Source of the DNA: DATFQE01 sp963733845
GTDB taxonomy: Bacteria; Actinomycetota; Thermoleophilia; Gaiellales; Gaiellaceae
Assembly: GCA_963733845.1 (NCBI GenBank)
Contig: CAVTEM010000006.1
Location: 62,001-126,000, forward strand
Direction: 5' to 3'
DNA length: 64,000 bases
Every line of letters starts with the position of its first letter. Position 1 is the first letter of the stretch. Below, one piece after another: positions 8,793-17,155 of this stretch. Made by a program: the position numbers and the translations under genes. The notes beneath the pieces were generated by a model. It ran no database searches, had not been told where the DNA came from, and worked only from the letters and a program-made list of their open reading frames with translations.

Positions 8793-10447
8793 CCGACTGC
8801 TGCGGTCGCGTGGACGGCCGCGCGCCCGCGATCGCGCGAGCGTGCCCGCGCAGCGCCGACGAAGTCGCGGAAGAGCGGCGCCGGCCGGGTAGGCCGGGAC
8901 TTGAACTCGGGATGGAACTGGCTGGCGACGAACCAGGGGTGGTCCGGCAGCTCGACGATCTCGACCAGCCGCCCCTCCTGGAACGTCCCCGAGACGACGA
9001 GCCCGGCCTCGACCAGCCCGGGTCGGTAGTGGTTGTTGACCTCGTAGCGGTGACGGTGCCGCTCGTGCACGACGGTCTCGTCGTAGGCGTCCCGGGCGCG
9101 GGTGCCTTCGGCGATCTCGACCGCCTGTGCGCCGAGGCGCATCGTCCCGCCGAGGTCCTCGATCTCCTTCTGCTCGGGTAGCAGGTCGATCACCGGATAC
9201 GGCGTCTCGGGATCCATCTCGGTCGAGTTGGCGCCCTCGAGCCCGACCACGTGGCGAGCGAACTCGGAGACGGCGACGTGCATGCCCAGGCAGATGCCGA
9301 GGTAGGGGATCCCACGTTCCCGCGCCACGCGGCAGGCGAGGATCTTGCCCTCCCAGCCCCGCGACCCGAAGCCGCCCGGGACGAGGACGCCGTCGACCGT
9401 CTCGAGCTCGGCCCGCGCCTCTTCGAGCGACATCCCCTCTGCGTCGACCCAGCGCACGTTCACCCGCGTCCCGTGGTGCAGGCCGGCGTGCTTGAGCGCC
9501 TCGTGCACGGAGAGGTACGCGTCCTTGAGCTTGACGTACTTGCCGACGAGCGCGATCTCGACCTCGCCCTCCAGCCGGCCGATGCGCTCCGTCAGCTCGT
9601 CCCACTCGCCCAGGTCGGCGGGGGCGGGCACGTCGAGGCCGAGCTTCTTGACGACGAGCTCGTCGAGGCCCTCCTGCTGCAACACGCCCGGGATCAGGTA
9701 GACGTCGGGCACGTCCGGGGACGCGGCCACCGCTCGGACGTCGACGTCGGCGAAGAGCGCGATCTTCTCGCGGATGTCGGCCGAGAGCTCCTCGCGGGAG
9801 CGTGCGACGACCACGTCGGGGTGGATACCGATACGGCGGAGCTCGTTGACCGAGTGCTGCGTCGGCTTCGTCTTCAGCTCGCCCGCGGCCTCGATGAAAG
9901 GGACGAGCGTCACGTGCAGGTAGAGCACGTTCTCCGGGCCCGCCTCGCGGCGGAACTGGCGGATCGCCTCCAGGAACGGGAGCGACTCGATGTCGCCCAC
10001 CGTGCCGCCGATCTCGCTGATGACCACGTCGGCGGGGCTCGCCTCGGCCGCCCGGCGGATGCGGTGCTTGATCTCGTTCGTGATGTGCGGAATCACCTGG
10101 ACCGTGGCGCCCAGGTACTCGCCCTTCCGCTCCTTGCGCAGGACGGCGTTCCAGATCGCGCCGGCGGTGTGGCTCGCGTTCCGCGAGAGGTTCTCGTCGA
10201 TGAACCGCTCGTAGTGCCCGATGTCGAGGTCGGTCTCGGCGCCGTCCTCCGTCACGAACACCTCGCCGTGCTGGAACGGGCTCATCGTGCCGGGGTCGAT
10301 GTTCAGGTAGGGGTCGAACTTCTGGGCCTGCACGCGCAGGCCGCGCGCCTTCAGCAGCCGGCCGAGCGAGGCGGCCACGATCCCCTTACCGAGCGCCGAG
10401 ACCACGCCGCCCGTGACGAAGACGTACTTCGTCGGCCTCGCGCTCAC
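8789..10447 (-). CDS. pyrG: CTP synthase
   Basis: Converts UTP to CTP with glutamine and ATP. It has 552 aa. The N-terminal amidoligase domain has KYVFVTGGVVSALGKG (P-loop-like) and QKFDPYLNIDPGTMSPFQHGEV. The C-terminal glutaminase has the oxyanion region GGFGSRGWEGK, nucleophile Cys in PYLGICLGMHVA, and the His-x-Glu of ASQFHPEFKSRP. It lies at the 3' end of the tlyA-to-pyrG block; its ATG overlaps the stop of the glycosyltransferase fusion by 4 nt. No anomalies. Confidence 0.97.
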   Translation of the reverse strand: MSARPTKYVFVTGGVVSALGKGIVAASLGRLLKARGLRVQAQKFDPYLNIDPGTMSPFQHGEVFVTEDGAETDLDIGHYERFIDENLSRNASHTAGAIWNAVLRKERKGEYLGATVQVIPHITNEIKHRIRRAAEASPADVVISEIGGTVGDIESLPFLEAIRQFRREAGPENVLYLHVTLVPFIEAAGELKTKPTQHSVNELRRIGIHPDVVVARSREELSADIREKIALFADVDVRAVAASPDVPDVYLIPGVLQQEGLDELVVKKLGLDVPAPADLGEWDELTERIGRLEGEVEIALVGKYVKLKDAYLSVHEALKHAGLHHGTRVNVRWVDAEGMSLEEARAELETVDGVLVPGGFGSRGWEGKILACRVARERGIPYLGICLGMHVAVSEFARHVVGLEGANSTEMDPETPYPVIDLLPEQKEIEDLGGTMRLGAQAVEIAEGTRARDAYDETVVHERHRHRYEVNNHYRPGLVEAGLVVSGTFQEGRLVEIVELPDHPWFVASQFHPEFKSRPTRPAPLFRDFVGAARARSRDRGRAAVHATAAVG

Positions 10448-11661
10448 GGCTGCCTTCCGAGCGCGTCGAGCTCGCGCAGGACGGGCGTGCGCTCGATCAC
10501 GCGGCCGAGTGAGGTGCGTTCGCCGAGGAGGGTCAGGCCTGCCAGCGCTCCGATCGCGATCCAGCGGCTTCTGCCCGTGAGACGACTCACGGAATTCAAC
10601 CCTAGCACCGCGCCCAGCGTGTTCGACCCCGCGTCCCCGAGCATCACCATCTCGCGAAGATCGTAGGAGAGCAGCAGGACAGCGGCCACCTTCGGCGCTT
10701 CGAGCGGTATCGACGCCGCGAGGTACGTCTTCAGGGCGCGGCCCGGCCGTGTGTCGAGCTGGTTGAGCGCGTTGGCCGCGAGGCCGACGAGCAGGGCGCC
10801 CGAGAGCCTCCGCGTAGCGAGCAGGCCGACGAGCGGGATCCCGGCCAGCTTCAGCATCCCCGTCGTCCGGCCGCTCCGGAGGTGTGCAGCGAAGCCACGC
10901 TCGGGCCCGCTCCAGAGGTCGTCCGCGAGCCCGATCGCGGCGATCGCCGACACCGCGGGCCCGCGACCGAGACCGAGCGCCCAGCCGACGAGGGGGAGCC
11001 GCAGGCCGCGATGGTTGACGGCGAGCGGACCGCAGGCAAGCAGGATGTCGACGAGCTGACGGCCCCGGTGGGCGAAGCCGGCGGCGTCGCGACCGGTCGC
11101 CCTGTGGTCGAGCTGCAGCTCGACCTCACGGACGGACAGCCCGGCGCGCACGGCGTCGACGGTGCCCCGGACCTCGCAGCCGAAGCCGGCCGCGGGCGGG
11201 AACGTCGCCGCCCGCGCCGCCGCCGAGAGCGCCCGCTGTCCGGACAGGGGCTCACGCGTGTCGAGGCCGGAGAGCGCGCGGATCAGCCGGCGAGCCGTGC
11301 CCTTGGCGATCCCGAAGCCACCTCCGCGGCTTTCGGCGAAGGCGGCCACGGCGACGTCGGCATCCGCTGCGACGAGCGGCGAGAGGTCGCCGCTGAGATC
11401 CGCGTCGCAGAGCAGCACGGCACCGGGCGGGGCGGCGCGCTCGGCCAGGGCGAGGGCCTGGCCCTTTCCGCGGTGGGGCAGCCTCAGGACCCTCGCCCCC
11501 GCCGCCTCCGCCTCGGCCGCGGTCGAATCGCGCGAGCCGTCGTCGGCGACGATCACGTCCGCGTCGGGGAACGCCTCTTTCAGCGCGGCGACGGTCGGCC
11601 CGATCCGGCCCGCCTCGTCGCGGGCCGCCACGAGGATCGCCGCAGGCCCAGGTTCAGCCAA
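10444..11661 (-). CDS. Fused GT2 glycosyltransferase and MraY/WecA-like phosphoglycosyltransferase
   Basis: A 405-aa two-domain protein. Residues 1-190 are a GT2 fold: AAILVAARDEAGRIG, VIVADDGSRDST (nucleotide site) and the metal-binding DxD in LLCDADLSGD (86-92). Residues 205-385 are membrane-rich and show polyprenyl-phosphate GlcNAc-1-P/MurNAc-phosphate transferase motifs: AIGLADD (acidic pair 247-248), NALNQLDTRPGRAL (297-310) and MLGDAGSNTLGA (340-351, catalytic Asp region). There are fewer membrane helices than in MraY. It lies between steB and pyrG with 4- to 8-nt overlaps. I infer a lipid-linked envelope sugar activity; donor and acceptor are unknown. Both active sites look intact. Confidence 0.75.
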   Translation of the reverse strand: MAEPGPAAILVAARDEAGRIGPTVAALKEAFPDADVIVADDGSRDSTAAEAEAAGARVLRLPHRGKGQALALAERAAPPGAVLLCDADLSGDLSPLVAADADVAVAAFAESRGGGFGIAKGTARRLIRALSGLDTREPLSGQRALSAAARAATFPPAAGFGCEVRGTVDAVRAGLSVREVELQLDHRATGRDAAGFAHRGRQLVDILLACGPLAVNHRGLRLPLVGWALGLGRGPAVSAIAAIGLADDLWSGPERGFAAHLRSGRTTGMLKLAGIPLVGLLATRRLSGALLVGLAANALNQLDTRPGRALKTYLAASIPLEAPKVAAVLLLSYDLREMVMLGDAGSNTLGAVLGLNSVSRLTGRSRWIAIGALAGLTLLGERTSLGRVIERTPVLRELDALGRQP

Positions 11662-12556
11662 CCGTGGCCGTCGTCACCGGCTCGACGGGCGTCGGCAGGA
11701 TGCCGTCCTCTGCCGACTCCTTCACGCCGTAGTTGCCGCTGGGCGCGCCGGTGAGCACGAGCGCCGCCGCGAGCCGCCCGACGTCGGTGTCGATCGCATC
11801 GACGCTCGAGAGACCCAGCCGCTCGTAGACCGGGATCGCCGACGGCTCGCTCTTGGTCGTCTCGACCCCGACCGCCGGCACCGTACCCTCGGCGAGCCCG
11901 TTGTAGAAGCCGGCGAGCAGCGCGGCGGTCTCGCCCTGCTGCGGCTCGGCAGTGCGAGCGACGACGATCGCGTCCGGCGGGAGCGTCCCGATCCCGGCCT
12001 CCTCGCCGACGAGCAGTGGCGCCAGCGCGTCCCAGAGCGGCGTGTCCCCGCCGGCGGACAGCTCGCGCGCGAGCTCGGCGCCCATCTCCTCGAAGCGGTC
12101 CGGCCCGCTGAAACGGGCGAGCTCGCTGTGGCGAGCCAGCTCGGCCTCGAGCGCGTCGGCGTCGACGGGTACCTCGAGCTCGCGGAAGCGGAAGGGCCCG
12201 CTCGCGCCCGCGTCGGAGAGCATCCGGCGCACGCCCGCCCGGATGGCGTTGTTGCCGTCGGTCGAGCCGAGGAAGACGGTCACGACGCGGGTGTCCTCGA
12301 GGCGGTCGTCCATCAGCATCGGGTACGTCTCTCCGATGATCGTGTCCGCTGCCTTGCGCTGGCGCTCGCCGGCCACGTCCTGCTCGGCGGCGGCCTGCAG
12401 CTCGCTCTCCAGGTTGCGGATCCGGGACTCGTAGGAGTCCCGCTCGACGTCGTCGACCCGGCCGGTCTCGGAGATGCCGACGCCGAGCAGCACGCCGATG
12501 ACGAGCGCGAGGAAGACGGCCGCCAGCGAGACGACGTGGTAGCGCAGGTCGAACAT
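11654..12556 (-). CDS. steB: SteB/MctB family membrane protein (DUF3186, 'copper transporter')
   Basis: 300 aa with a single N-terminal membrane helix (HVVSLAAVFLALVIGVLLGVGI), an extracytoplasmic coiled coil (about residues 38-75, RIRNLESELQAAAEQ) and a globular C-terminal domain. The family contains Rv1698/MctB of M. tuberculosis, proposed in copper homeostasis, and SteB of Corynebacterium glutamicum, which pairs with SteA at the division site. Gene order here (steA immediately upstream, recN beyond, pyrG downstream) matches that locus. The division role is inferred from context. A repeat-rich 102-bp gap separates it from steA. Confidence 0.85.
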   Translation of the reverse strand: MFDLRYHVVSLAAVFLALVIGVLLGVGISETGRVDDVERDSYESRIRNLESELQAAAEQDVAGERQRKAADTIIGETYPMLMDDRLEDTRVVTVFLGSTDGNNAIRAGVRRMLSDAGASGPFRFRELEVPVDADALEAELARHSELARFSGPDRFEEMGAELARELSAGGDTPLWDALAPLLVGEEAGIGTLPPDAIVVARTAEPQQGETAALLAGFYNGLAEGTVPAVGVETTKSEPSAIPVYERLGLSSVDAIDTDVGRLAAALVLTGAPSGNYGVKESAEDGILPTPVEPVTTATVG

Positions 12557-12578
12557 GCGGCCCCTAGCCTAGGCCTGA

Positions 12579-12657
12579 AGCACGGATTCGCGTTGGAACG
12601 TTGCTGAATCCGTGCTCTACCTCGAGCCAAACAGCCCGTCAACCCCGTGAATCCGTG
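12579..12657. repeat. Inverted repeat plus third copy between steA and steB
   Basis: Perfect 11-bp arms AGCACGGATTC (12579-12589) and GAATCCGTGCT (12606-12616) flank a 16-bp spacer. A further direct copy, GAATCCGTG, lies at 12649-12657, ending just before the steA stop codon. No T-run follows on either strand. It could be a factor-dependent terminator, an attenuator or an operator controlling steB relative to steA. Confidence 0.55.
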
Positions 12658-12658
12658 T

Positions 12659-13792
12659 CTAGCCCAGGCCGAGCAGGTCCGTGAGGCGGTTGGCGACCAG
12701 CTCGAACACGTCCCGGAGCGCCGGCGAGACCACCACTGCGACGACGAGCGCGGCCAGCGCCGCGAGCGCGAACGCGAGGAACGGCAGCAGGCCGACCCGC
12801 CGCGAGACGAGCCGCGAGACGCCCTTTGCGTCGATCAGGATCTCCCCCACCTTCAGCCGCGTCAGGAACGTCGACGACATCCCCGATCGGTCGCGCTCGA
12901 GGAACTCGATCAGGTTCAGGTGCGTGCCCACCGCGACGATCAGCTCGGCGCCCTTCTCGTAGGCGAGCAGGAGGGCGACGTCCTCGGACATCCCCGGCGC
13001 GGGGACGACATCGTGGGCCAGGCCGGCCTCCTCGAGCCGGGCCGCCCCCGGCGCGGGCCCGTTCGGGTAGGCGTGCACCAGGAGCTCGGCGCCGCTGCGG
13101 AGCGCCTTCTCACCTACCGAGTCCATGTCGCCGACGATCACGTCGGGCTTGTAGCCGGCCTCGAGCAGCGCGTCGGCGCCGCCGTCGACGCCGATCAGCA
13201 CCGGCCGGAACTCGCGCACGTAGGAACGGACGATCGCGAGGTCGCGCTTGTGCCCCGGCCCCCGGACGACGACGAGCGCGTGCCGGTCCCGGAAGCGCGT
13301 CTTCAGCACGGGGAAGTCGATGCCCTCGGAGAGCAGCCGCCCTTCTTCGCGCAGGTAGCGCATCGTGTTGTCCGCGAACGCCTCGAGCGCCTCGGTGACG
13401 CGCCCACGCTGCTCAACGAGAGGCGCCGCGAGCTCCTCCGCGCTCAGGATCCGGCCGGCCGCGACGCGCGTGCCGTTGCGGAAGAGGCTGGCACCGCGCA
13501 CGGTCAGGAGCTCGCCGTCGTCGACGTTGTCGAAGAGCTCGGCGCCGGGTGCGTCGATCAGGCAGACCCCACCCCGCACGAGCAGGAGTGGGCCCGGGTT
13601 GGGGAAGCGGCCGGTCTGCGAATCGGCCACGTTGACGACCACCCGGACGCCCGATTCGAGTAGCTCCTCGGCGGAGACGCGGTCGAGGTCGGTGTGGTCG
13701 ATGATCGCGATGTCGTCCGCGGACAGCCGGCGGGTGAGCCGCTTCGTGCGCCGGTCGAGGCGAGCCGGCCCCGTGTACTCGACGAAGCTCAT
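12659..13792 (-). CDS. steA: Cytokinetic ring protein SteA-like (thiamine pyrophosphokinase-like domain)
   Basis: 377 aa. The N-terminal part contains DDIAIIDHTDLDRVSAEELL. The middle shows the thiamine-pyrophosphokinase-like core, LIGVDGGADALLEAGYKPDVIVGDMDSV. The C-terminus ends in a membrane helix (GLLPFLAFALAALAALVVAVVV). In Corynebacterium, SteA and SteB control the peptidoglycan hydrolase RipA at the septum; that is known of the family, not shown here. It overlaps the recN stop/start by 4 nt. No frame defects. Confidence 0.88.
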   Translation of the reverse strand: MSFVEYTGPARLDRRTKRLTRRLSADDIAIIDHTDLDRVSAEELLESGVRVVVNVADSQTGRFPNPGPLLLVRGGVCLIDAPGAELFDNVDDGELLTVRGASLFRNGTRVAAGRILSAEELAAPLVEQRGRVTEALEAFADNTMRYLREEGRLLSEGIDFPVLKTRFRDRHALVVVRGPGHKRDLAIVRSYVREFRPVLIGVDGGADALLEAGYKPDVIVGDMDSVGEKALRSGAELLVHAYPNGPAPGAARLEEAGLAHDVVPAPGMSEDVALLLAYEKGAELIVAVGTHLNLIEFLERDRSGMSSTFLTRLKVGEILIDAKGVSRLVSRRVGLLPFLAFALAALAALVVAVVVSPALRDVFELVANRLTDLLGLG

Positions 13793-15411
13793 CGCACCGT
13801 GGAGAGGAACTCCTTGCCGCCGAGCATGCGCTCGAGCTCCTCGCGGCGCTCCTCCGCCGGAAGCTCCTGGATGCGCGTCACGGTCGGGTCCCCGGGCACC
13901 TTTTCGACCCGGAAGTGGCGGTCGGCGAGACTGGCGATCTGCGGCAAGTGCGTGATCGTGACCACCTGCGCCCGGCTCGCGAGCCGGCGCAGCGTCTCCC
14001 CCACCGCATGGGCAGTCTCGCCGCCGATGCCCGCATCGATCTCGTCGAAGACCATCGTCGGCCCTCCGGCCACGGCGGCGATCGCCAGCGCGATTCGAGA
14101 CAGCTCGCCGCCGGAAGCGGTCTCGTGCACCGGGGCCGGCGCCACCCCGGTGTTCGGCTGGATCAGGAACGCGACCTCGTCCGTTCCCGCGGGGCCCGGC
14201 TCGCGTTGCGTGAGGTCGGCCGCGAACGCTTCGCCGACGCCCATCCCCCGCAGCTCCTCCGCAACCGCGTCGGCGAACGGCCGGGCTGCGGCCGCCCGAG
14301 CCTCGTGCAGGGCCTCGTGGAGCTCGCGCGTCCGCCGCTCCGCAGCCGCGAGGGCGGCCTTCGCCGCCGCGGCCGGGTCGTCGCCCGCTTCGAGCCGCGA
14401 CAGCTCGGCCTCTGCCTCGGCCGCGCGCGCCAGCAGCTCCTCGTAGCTCGCGCAGCGGAATCGCCTCTTGGCGTCGGCGATCCGCTCGAGCTCCGACTCG
14501 ACCTGCTCCAGGCGACCGGGCTCGGCCTCCAGGGTCGTCAGGAACGTCCGCAGGTCGAGGGCGGTCTCGCGCAGCCTGAGCCCGGCGTCGCGCAGCTCCT
14601 CGCCGGCGCGTGCCAGCTCCGACGCCAGGCTCTCCAGCGGGGCGAGCAGGCGCTCGGCCTGCGCGACGAGCCCCGTCGCCCCCTCGCCCTCGTCCGGTGC
14701 GAGCGCCTCGGCCGCCGCCGCTGCGCCCTCGGCCAGCTCCGTGACGTGGCGCAGCCGCTCGCGCTCGTCGCGGAGCTCGTCCTCCCCGCCCGGCTCGAAC
14801 CCCTCGGTGTCCTCTCGCAGCGCACGCAGCTCCGCCAGCCGCGCTTCGCTGTCCTCGGCCCCGCGGACGGCCTCGTCGTGTGCCTTGCGCGCGGCCGCCA
14901 GCCCGCGCCAGGCGAGCTGCGCCTCACGCCGACGCCGGCGCTGATCGTCTCCGACGAAGCCGTCGAGCACGTCCAGCCGGTAGGAGGCCCTGGCCAGCCG
15001 GCGCTGCTCGAACTGGCCGGACATCGCGACGAGCAGCTCGCCGGCGGCAGCGAGGTCCTCGCGGGCGGCGCTCCGGCCCCAGGCGTAGGCCCGCGTCCGC
15101 CCGTCGGCGAAGATCCTGCGCGCGAGCACGAGTCCGTCCTCGTCCGCCGGACGCAGCTCGGCGAGCGCCTCCAGCCCCTCACCGTCGAGGAAGCCGTCCG
15201 GCAGGTCGAGCTCGGCCTCGACGTACGCCTCGTCCCCGGCGGCGCCGATTGCGGCCGCGTCGCCCTTCGCCCCGAGCAGCAGGCCGACGGCCTGGGCGAG
15301 GATCGTCTTGCCCGCGCCCGTCTCGCCCGTGATCGCGTTCAGCCCCGGCGACAGCTCGAGCTCGGCCTCGCGGATCAGGACGAGGTTCTCGATGCGCAGC
15401 CTGCGGAGCAC
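13789..15411 (-). CDS. recN: DNA repair protein RecN
   Basis: SMC-like ATPase for recombinational repair of double-strand breaks, 540 aa. Walker A is in AITGETGAGKTILAQAVGLLLG, the long coiled-coil arms lie between about residues 150 and 350 (Ala/Glu/Arg rich), the signature ASGGELSRIALAIA follows, and Walker B is VFDEIDAGIGG with downstream VVTITHLPQIA. It sits between nadK and steA as in mycobacteria. The start follows nadK by 48 bp. Intact. Confidence 0.95.
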   Translation of the reverse strand: MLRRLRIENLVLIREAELELSPGLNAITGETGAGKTILAQAVGLLLGAKGDAAAIGAAGDEAYVEAELDLPDGFLDGEGLEALAELRPADEDGLVLARRIFADGRTRAYAWGRSAAREDLAAAGELLVAMSGQFEQRRLARASYRLDVLDGFVGDDQRRRRREAQLAWRGLAAARKAHDEAVRGAEDSEARLAELRALREDTEGFEPGGEDELRDERERLRHVTELAEGAAAAAEALAPDEGEGATGLVAQAERLLAPLESLASELARAGEELRDAGLRLRETALDLRTFLTTLEAEPGRLEQVESELERIADAKRRFRCASYEELLARAAEAEAELSRLEAGDDPAAAAKAALAAAERRTRELHEALHEARAAAARPFADAVAEELRGMGVGEAFAADLTQREPGPAGTDEVAFLIQPNTGVAPAPVHETASGGELSRIALAIAAVAGGPTMVFDEIDAGIGGETAHAVGETLRRLASRAQVVTITHLPQIASLADRHFRVEKVPGDPTVTRIQELPAEERREELERMLGGKEFLSTVR

Positions 15412-15459
15412 CCGGGGGATGCTAGTGGCGTGGCCCGGCGGCCACCACGGCCCTAACGG

Positions 15460-16299
15460 CTACGTGGTGAAGGTCTCGCGGTAGCGGCGGAAGAAGGTGC
15501 GTTCGGGCAGCGTCGCAAGCAGGCTGCGCTCCTCCGCGAGGCGGACGGTGACCGAGTCTCCCTGGCTCAGCTCGGCGAACGGAAGCCCGTCGGCGAGCGC
15601 GGTGACGACGACGTTCGGCGTTCGGTTCTCGACGACGACATCCTTGCCGCGGGGGACGACGAGCGGCCGCGCGTGCAACGAGTGCGGCGCGATGAACGTG
15701 AGCGCCAACGCCTCGAGTCCCCAGACCAGCACCGGCCCGCCGTTCGAGAGGTTGTACGCGGTCGAGCCCGACGGGGTCGCGCAGATGACGCCGTCGCACG
15801 GGAGCTCGCCGAGGTCCTCGCCGCCCACGGACCAGGCCAGCTGGACCATGCGCCCCAGCGTCGAGCTCGCGGCGACGATGTCGTTGACCGCTCGGGTCTT
15901 CCCCTCGCCCGACTCCGCCTCGAGCGTCGGCAGCTCGAGGAGCTCGTAGTCGCCGCGGAACAGCCGCCTGAGGCCGTCATCGAGGTGATTCCGTGGAATC
16001 GACGTGAGGAAGCCGACCGCGCCGAAGTTGACTCCCGCGACCGGGATGCCCGTGCCGAGGAAACGGCCGAGGGTCCGCAGCATCGTCCCGTCGCCGCCGA
16101 GGACGAGCGCGAGGTCGACGTCCGGAGTGTCGGCCGCCTCGTCCGTCTCGACGAGCTCGACGCCTTCGCTCTTGGCGAGCTCCCGCACGTGCGGGACGGC
16201 GTCGGCGACCGTGTCCCGCCGGCCGTGCAGGACGAGCGCGGCGCGCCCTATGGCCTTACCCGACTGCGCGCTCGATCCAGATGTCGATCTCGTCTGCAA
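15460..16299 (-). CDS. nadK: NAD kinase
   Basis: Phosphorylates NAD to NADP. The diagnostic GGDG motif is in ALVLGGDGTMLRTLGRF, then GVNFGAVGFLTSI, the NDI motif in RAVNDIVAASS and the ATP/NAD site DGVICATPSGSTAYNLSNGGP. The length is 279 aa from the ATG at 16299, which overlaps the tlyA end by 44 bp. No GTG or TTG start lies between that ATG and the conserved RAALVLHGRRD, so the overlap is probably real. It is coupled with tlyA as in Mycobacterium (Rv1694/Rv1695). Confidence 0.93.
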   Translation of the reverse strand: MQTRSTSGSSAQSGKAIGRAALVLHGRRDTVADAVPHVRELAKSEGVELVETDEAADTPDVDLALVLGGDGTMLRTLGRFLGTGIPVAGVNFGAVGFLTSIPRNHLDDGLRRLFRGDYELLELPTLEAESGEGKTRAVNDIVAASSTLGRMVQLAWSVGGEDLGELPCDGVICATPSGSTAYNLSNGGPVLVWGLEALALTFIAPHSLHARPLVVPRGKDVVVENRTPNVVVTALADGLPFAELSQGDSVTVRLAEERSLLATLPERTFFRRYRETFTT

Positions 16300-17017
16300 G
16301 CTTCGGCTCCTCGCGGTGGACGAGGTGGAGGAAGAACTCCCGGTTGCCCTTGGGGCCGGGCAGGCCCGAGTCTACGAGTCCGGCCGTCTCGGCTCCCCAC
16401 GCGAGCGCGGCCTCGGCCGTCTCCCGCAGGACGCGGCCGTGCACGGCAGGGTCGCGCACGACGCCCTTGGGGACGTCGCGCCGGCCGGCCTCGAACTGCG
16501 GCTTCACCAGGACGACCGCCTCCCACCCGGGTCGTGCGAGCGCGAGCGCCGGGGGCAGCGCCTTGCGCAGGCTGATGAAGGAGACGTCGGCAACGACCAG
16601 GTCCGGTGCGTAGGGCAGCTCGGTCAGCTCGCGCGCGTTCGTCCGCTCGAGCACGGTCACGCGAGCGTCGTCGCGCAGGCGCGGGTGCAGCTGGCCGTAC
16701 CCGACGTCGAGCGCGATCACGCGCGCCGCACCCCGCTGCAGCAGCACGTCCGTGAACCCGCCCGTGGAGGCGCCGACGTCCAGCGCGTCCCGACCGGCCG
16801 GGTCGACCCGGAGGGCGTCGAGGCCGTGGGCGAGCTTCTCCCCGCCCCGCGAGACGAAGCGCGGCGGGCTCTCGACCTCGAGCGGCGCGTCCTCGGGAAG
16901 CTGCTCGCCCGCCTTGGTGTGGCCCGGGACGAGCCCGGCGAGGACGAGCGCCTGCGCCTGCGCACGGCTCTCGGCGAGGCCGCGCTCGACGAGGAGCACG
17001 TCGAGCCGCTTCTTCAT
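16256..17017 (-). CDS. tlyA: TlyA family rRNA 2'-O-methyltransferase/hemolysin-like protein
   Basis: 253 aa: an N-terminal S4 RNA-binding domain (MKKRLDVLLVERGLAESRAQAQ), then an FtsJ-like SAM methyltransferase (DALDVGASTGGFTDVLLQRGA, ALDVGYGQLH, VVADVSFISL with catalytic Lys/Asp region, VVLVKPQFEAG). In mycobacteria TlyA methylates 16S and 23S rRNA and affects capreomycin sensitivity. It is first gene of the tlyA-to-pyrG block. A TAGCCT box ends 6-8 nt upstream, suggesting a leaderless start. Confidence 0.93.
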   Translation of the reverse strand: MKKRLDVLLVERGLAESRAQAQALVLAGLVPGHTKAGEQLPEDAPLEVESPPRFVSRGGEKLAHGLDALRVDPAGRDALDVGASTGGFTDVLLQRGAARVIALDVGYGQLHPRLRDDARVTVLERTNARELTELPYAPDLVVADVSFISLRKALPPALALARPGWEAVVLVKPQFEAGRRDVPKGVVRDPAVHGRVLRETAEAALAWGAETAGLVDSGLPGPKGNREFFLHLVHREEPKLADEIDIWIERAVG

Positions 17018-17053
17018 CGCGGCGGAGGCTAGCGGGACGACTCGTCACCAATC

Positions 17054-17070
17054 CGGCCCAGATCCGGCAC
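17054..17070 (+). promoter_or_regulatory. 11-bp-phased CGGCAC-type repeat upstream of tlyA
   Basis: CGGCCC (17054) and CGGCAC (17065) start 11 bp apart in the context TCCGGCCCAGATCCGGCAC. They lie 37-53 bp upstream of the tlyA start, inside the divergent gap with the acetyltransferase gene. The spacing equals that at 5322, 22262 and 53704. Putative regulator site; function unknown. Confidence 0.4.
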
Positions 17071-17107
17071 ACACACGCGCCACATTTCCGCCGATAGCGT
17101 GCTCGTA

Positions 17108-17126
17108 GGGGCACCCGGGGTGCCCC
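17108..17126. promoter_or_regulatory. 9-bp-arm palindrome upstream of the acetyltransferase gene
   Basis: GGGGCACCC (17108-17116), one central G, and GGGTGCCCC (17118-17126) form a perfect palindrome 17 bp before a TAGGGT -10-like box (17143-17148). That box ends 7 nt before the ATG at 17156. The position is between -35 and upstream, as expected for an operator. On RNA it would also make a stable hairpin. Confidence 0.45.
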
Positions 17127-17155
17127 TGGGGGTGCGTAGGGGTAGGGTCGAGCGC

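Noticed and set aside
8793..9181. Extension of the PAS protein to 262 residues
   Set aside because: The extra 130 residues are antisense to the pyrG glutaminase domain and show no protein-like pattern.
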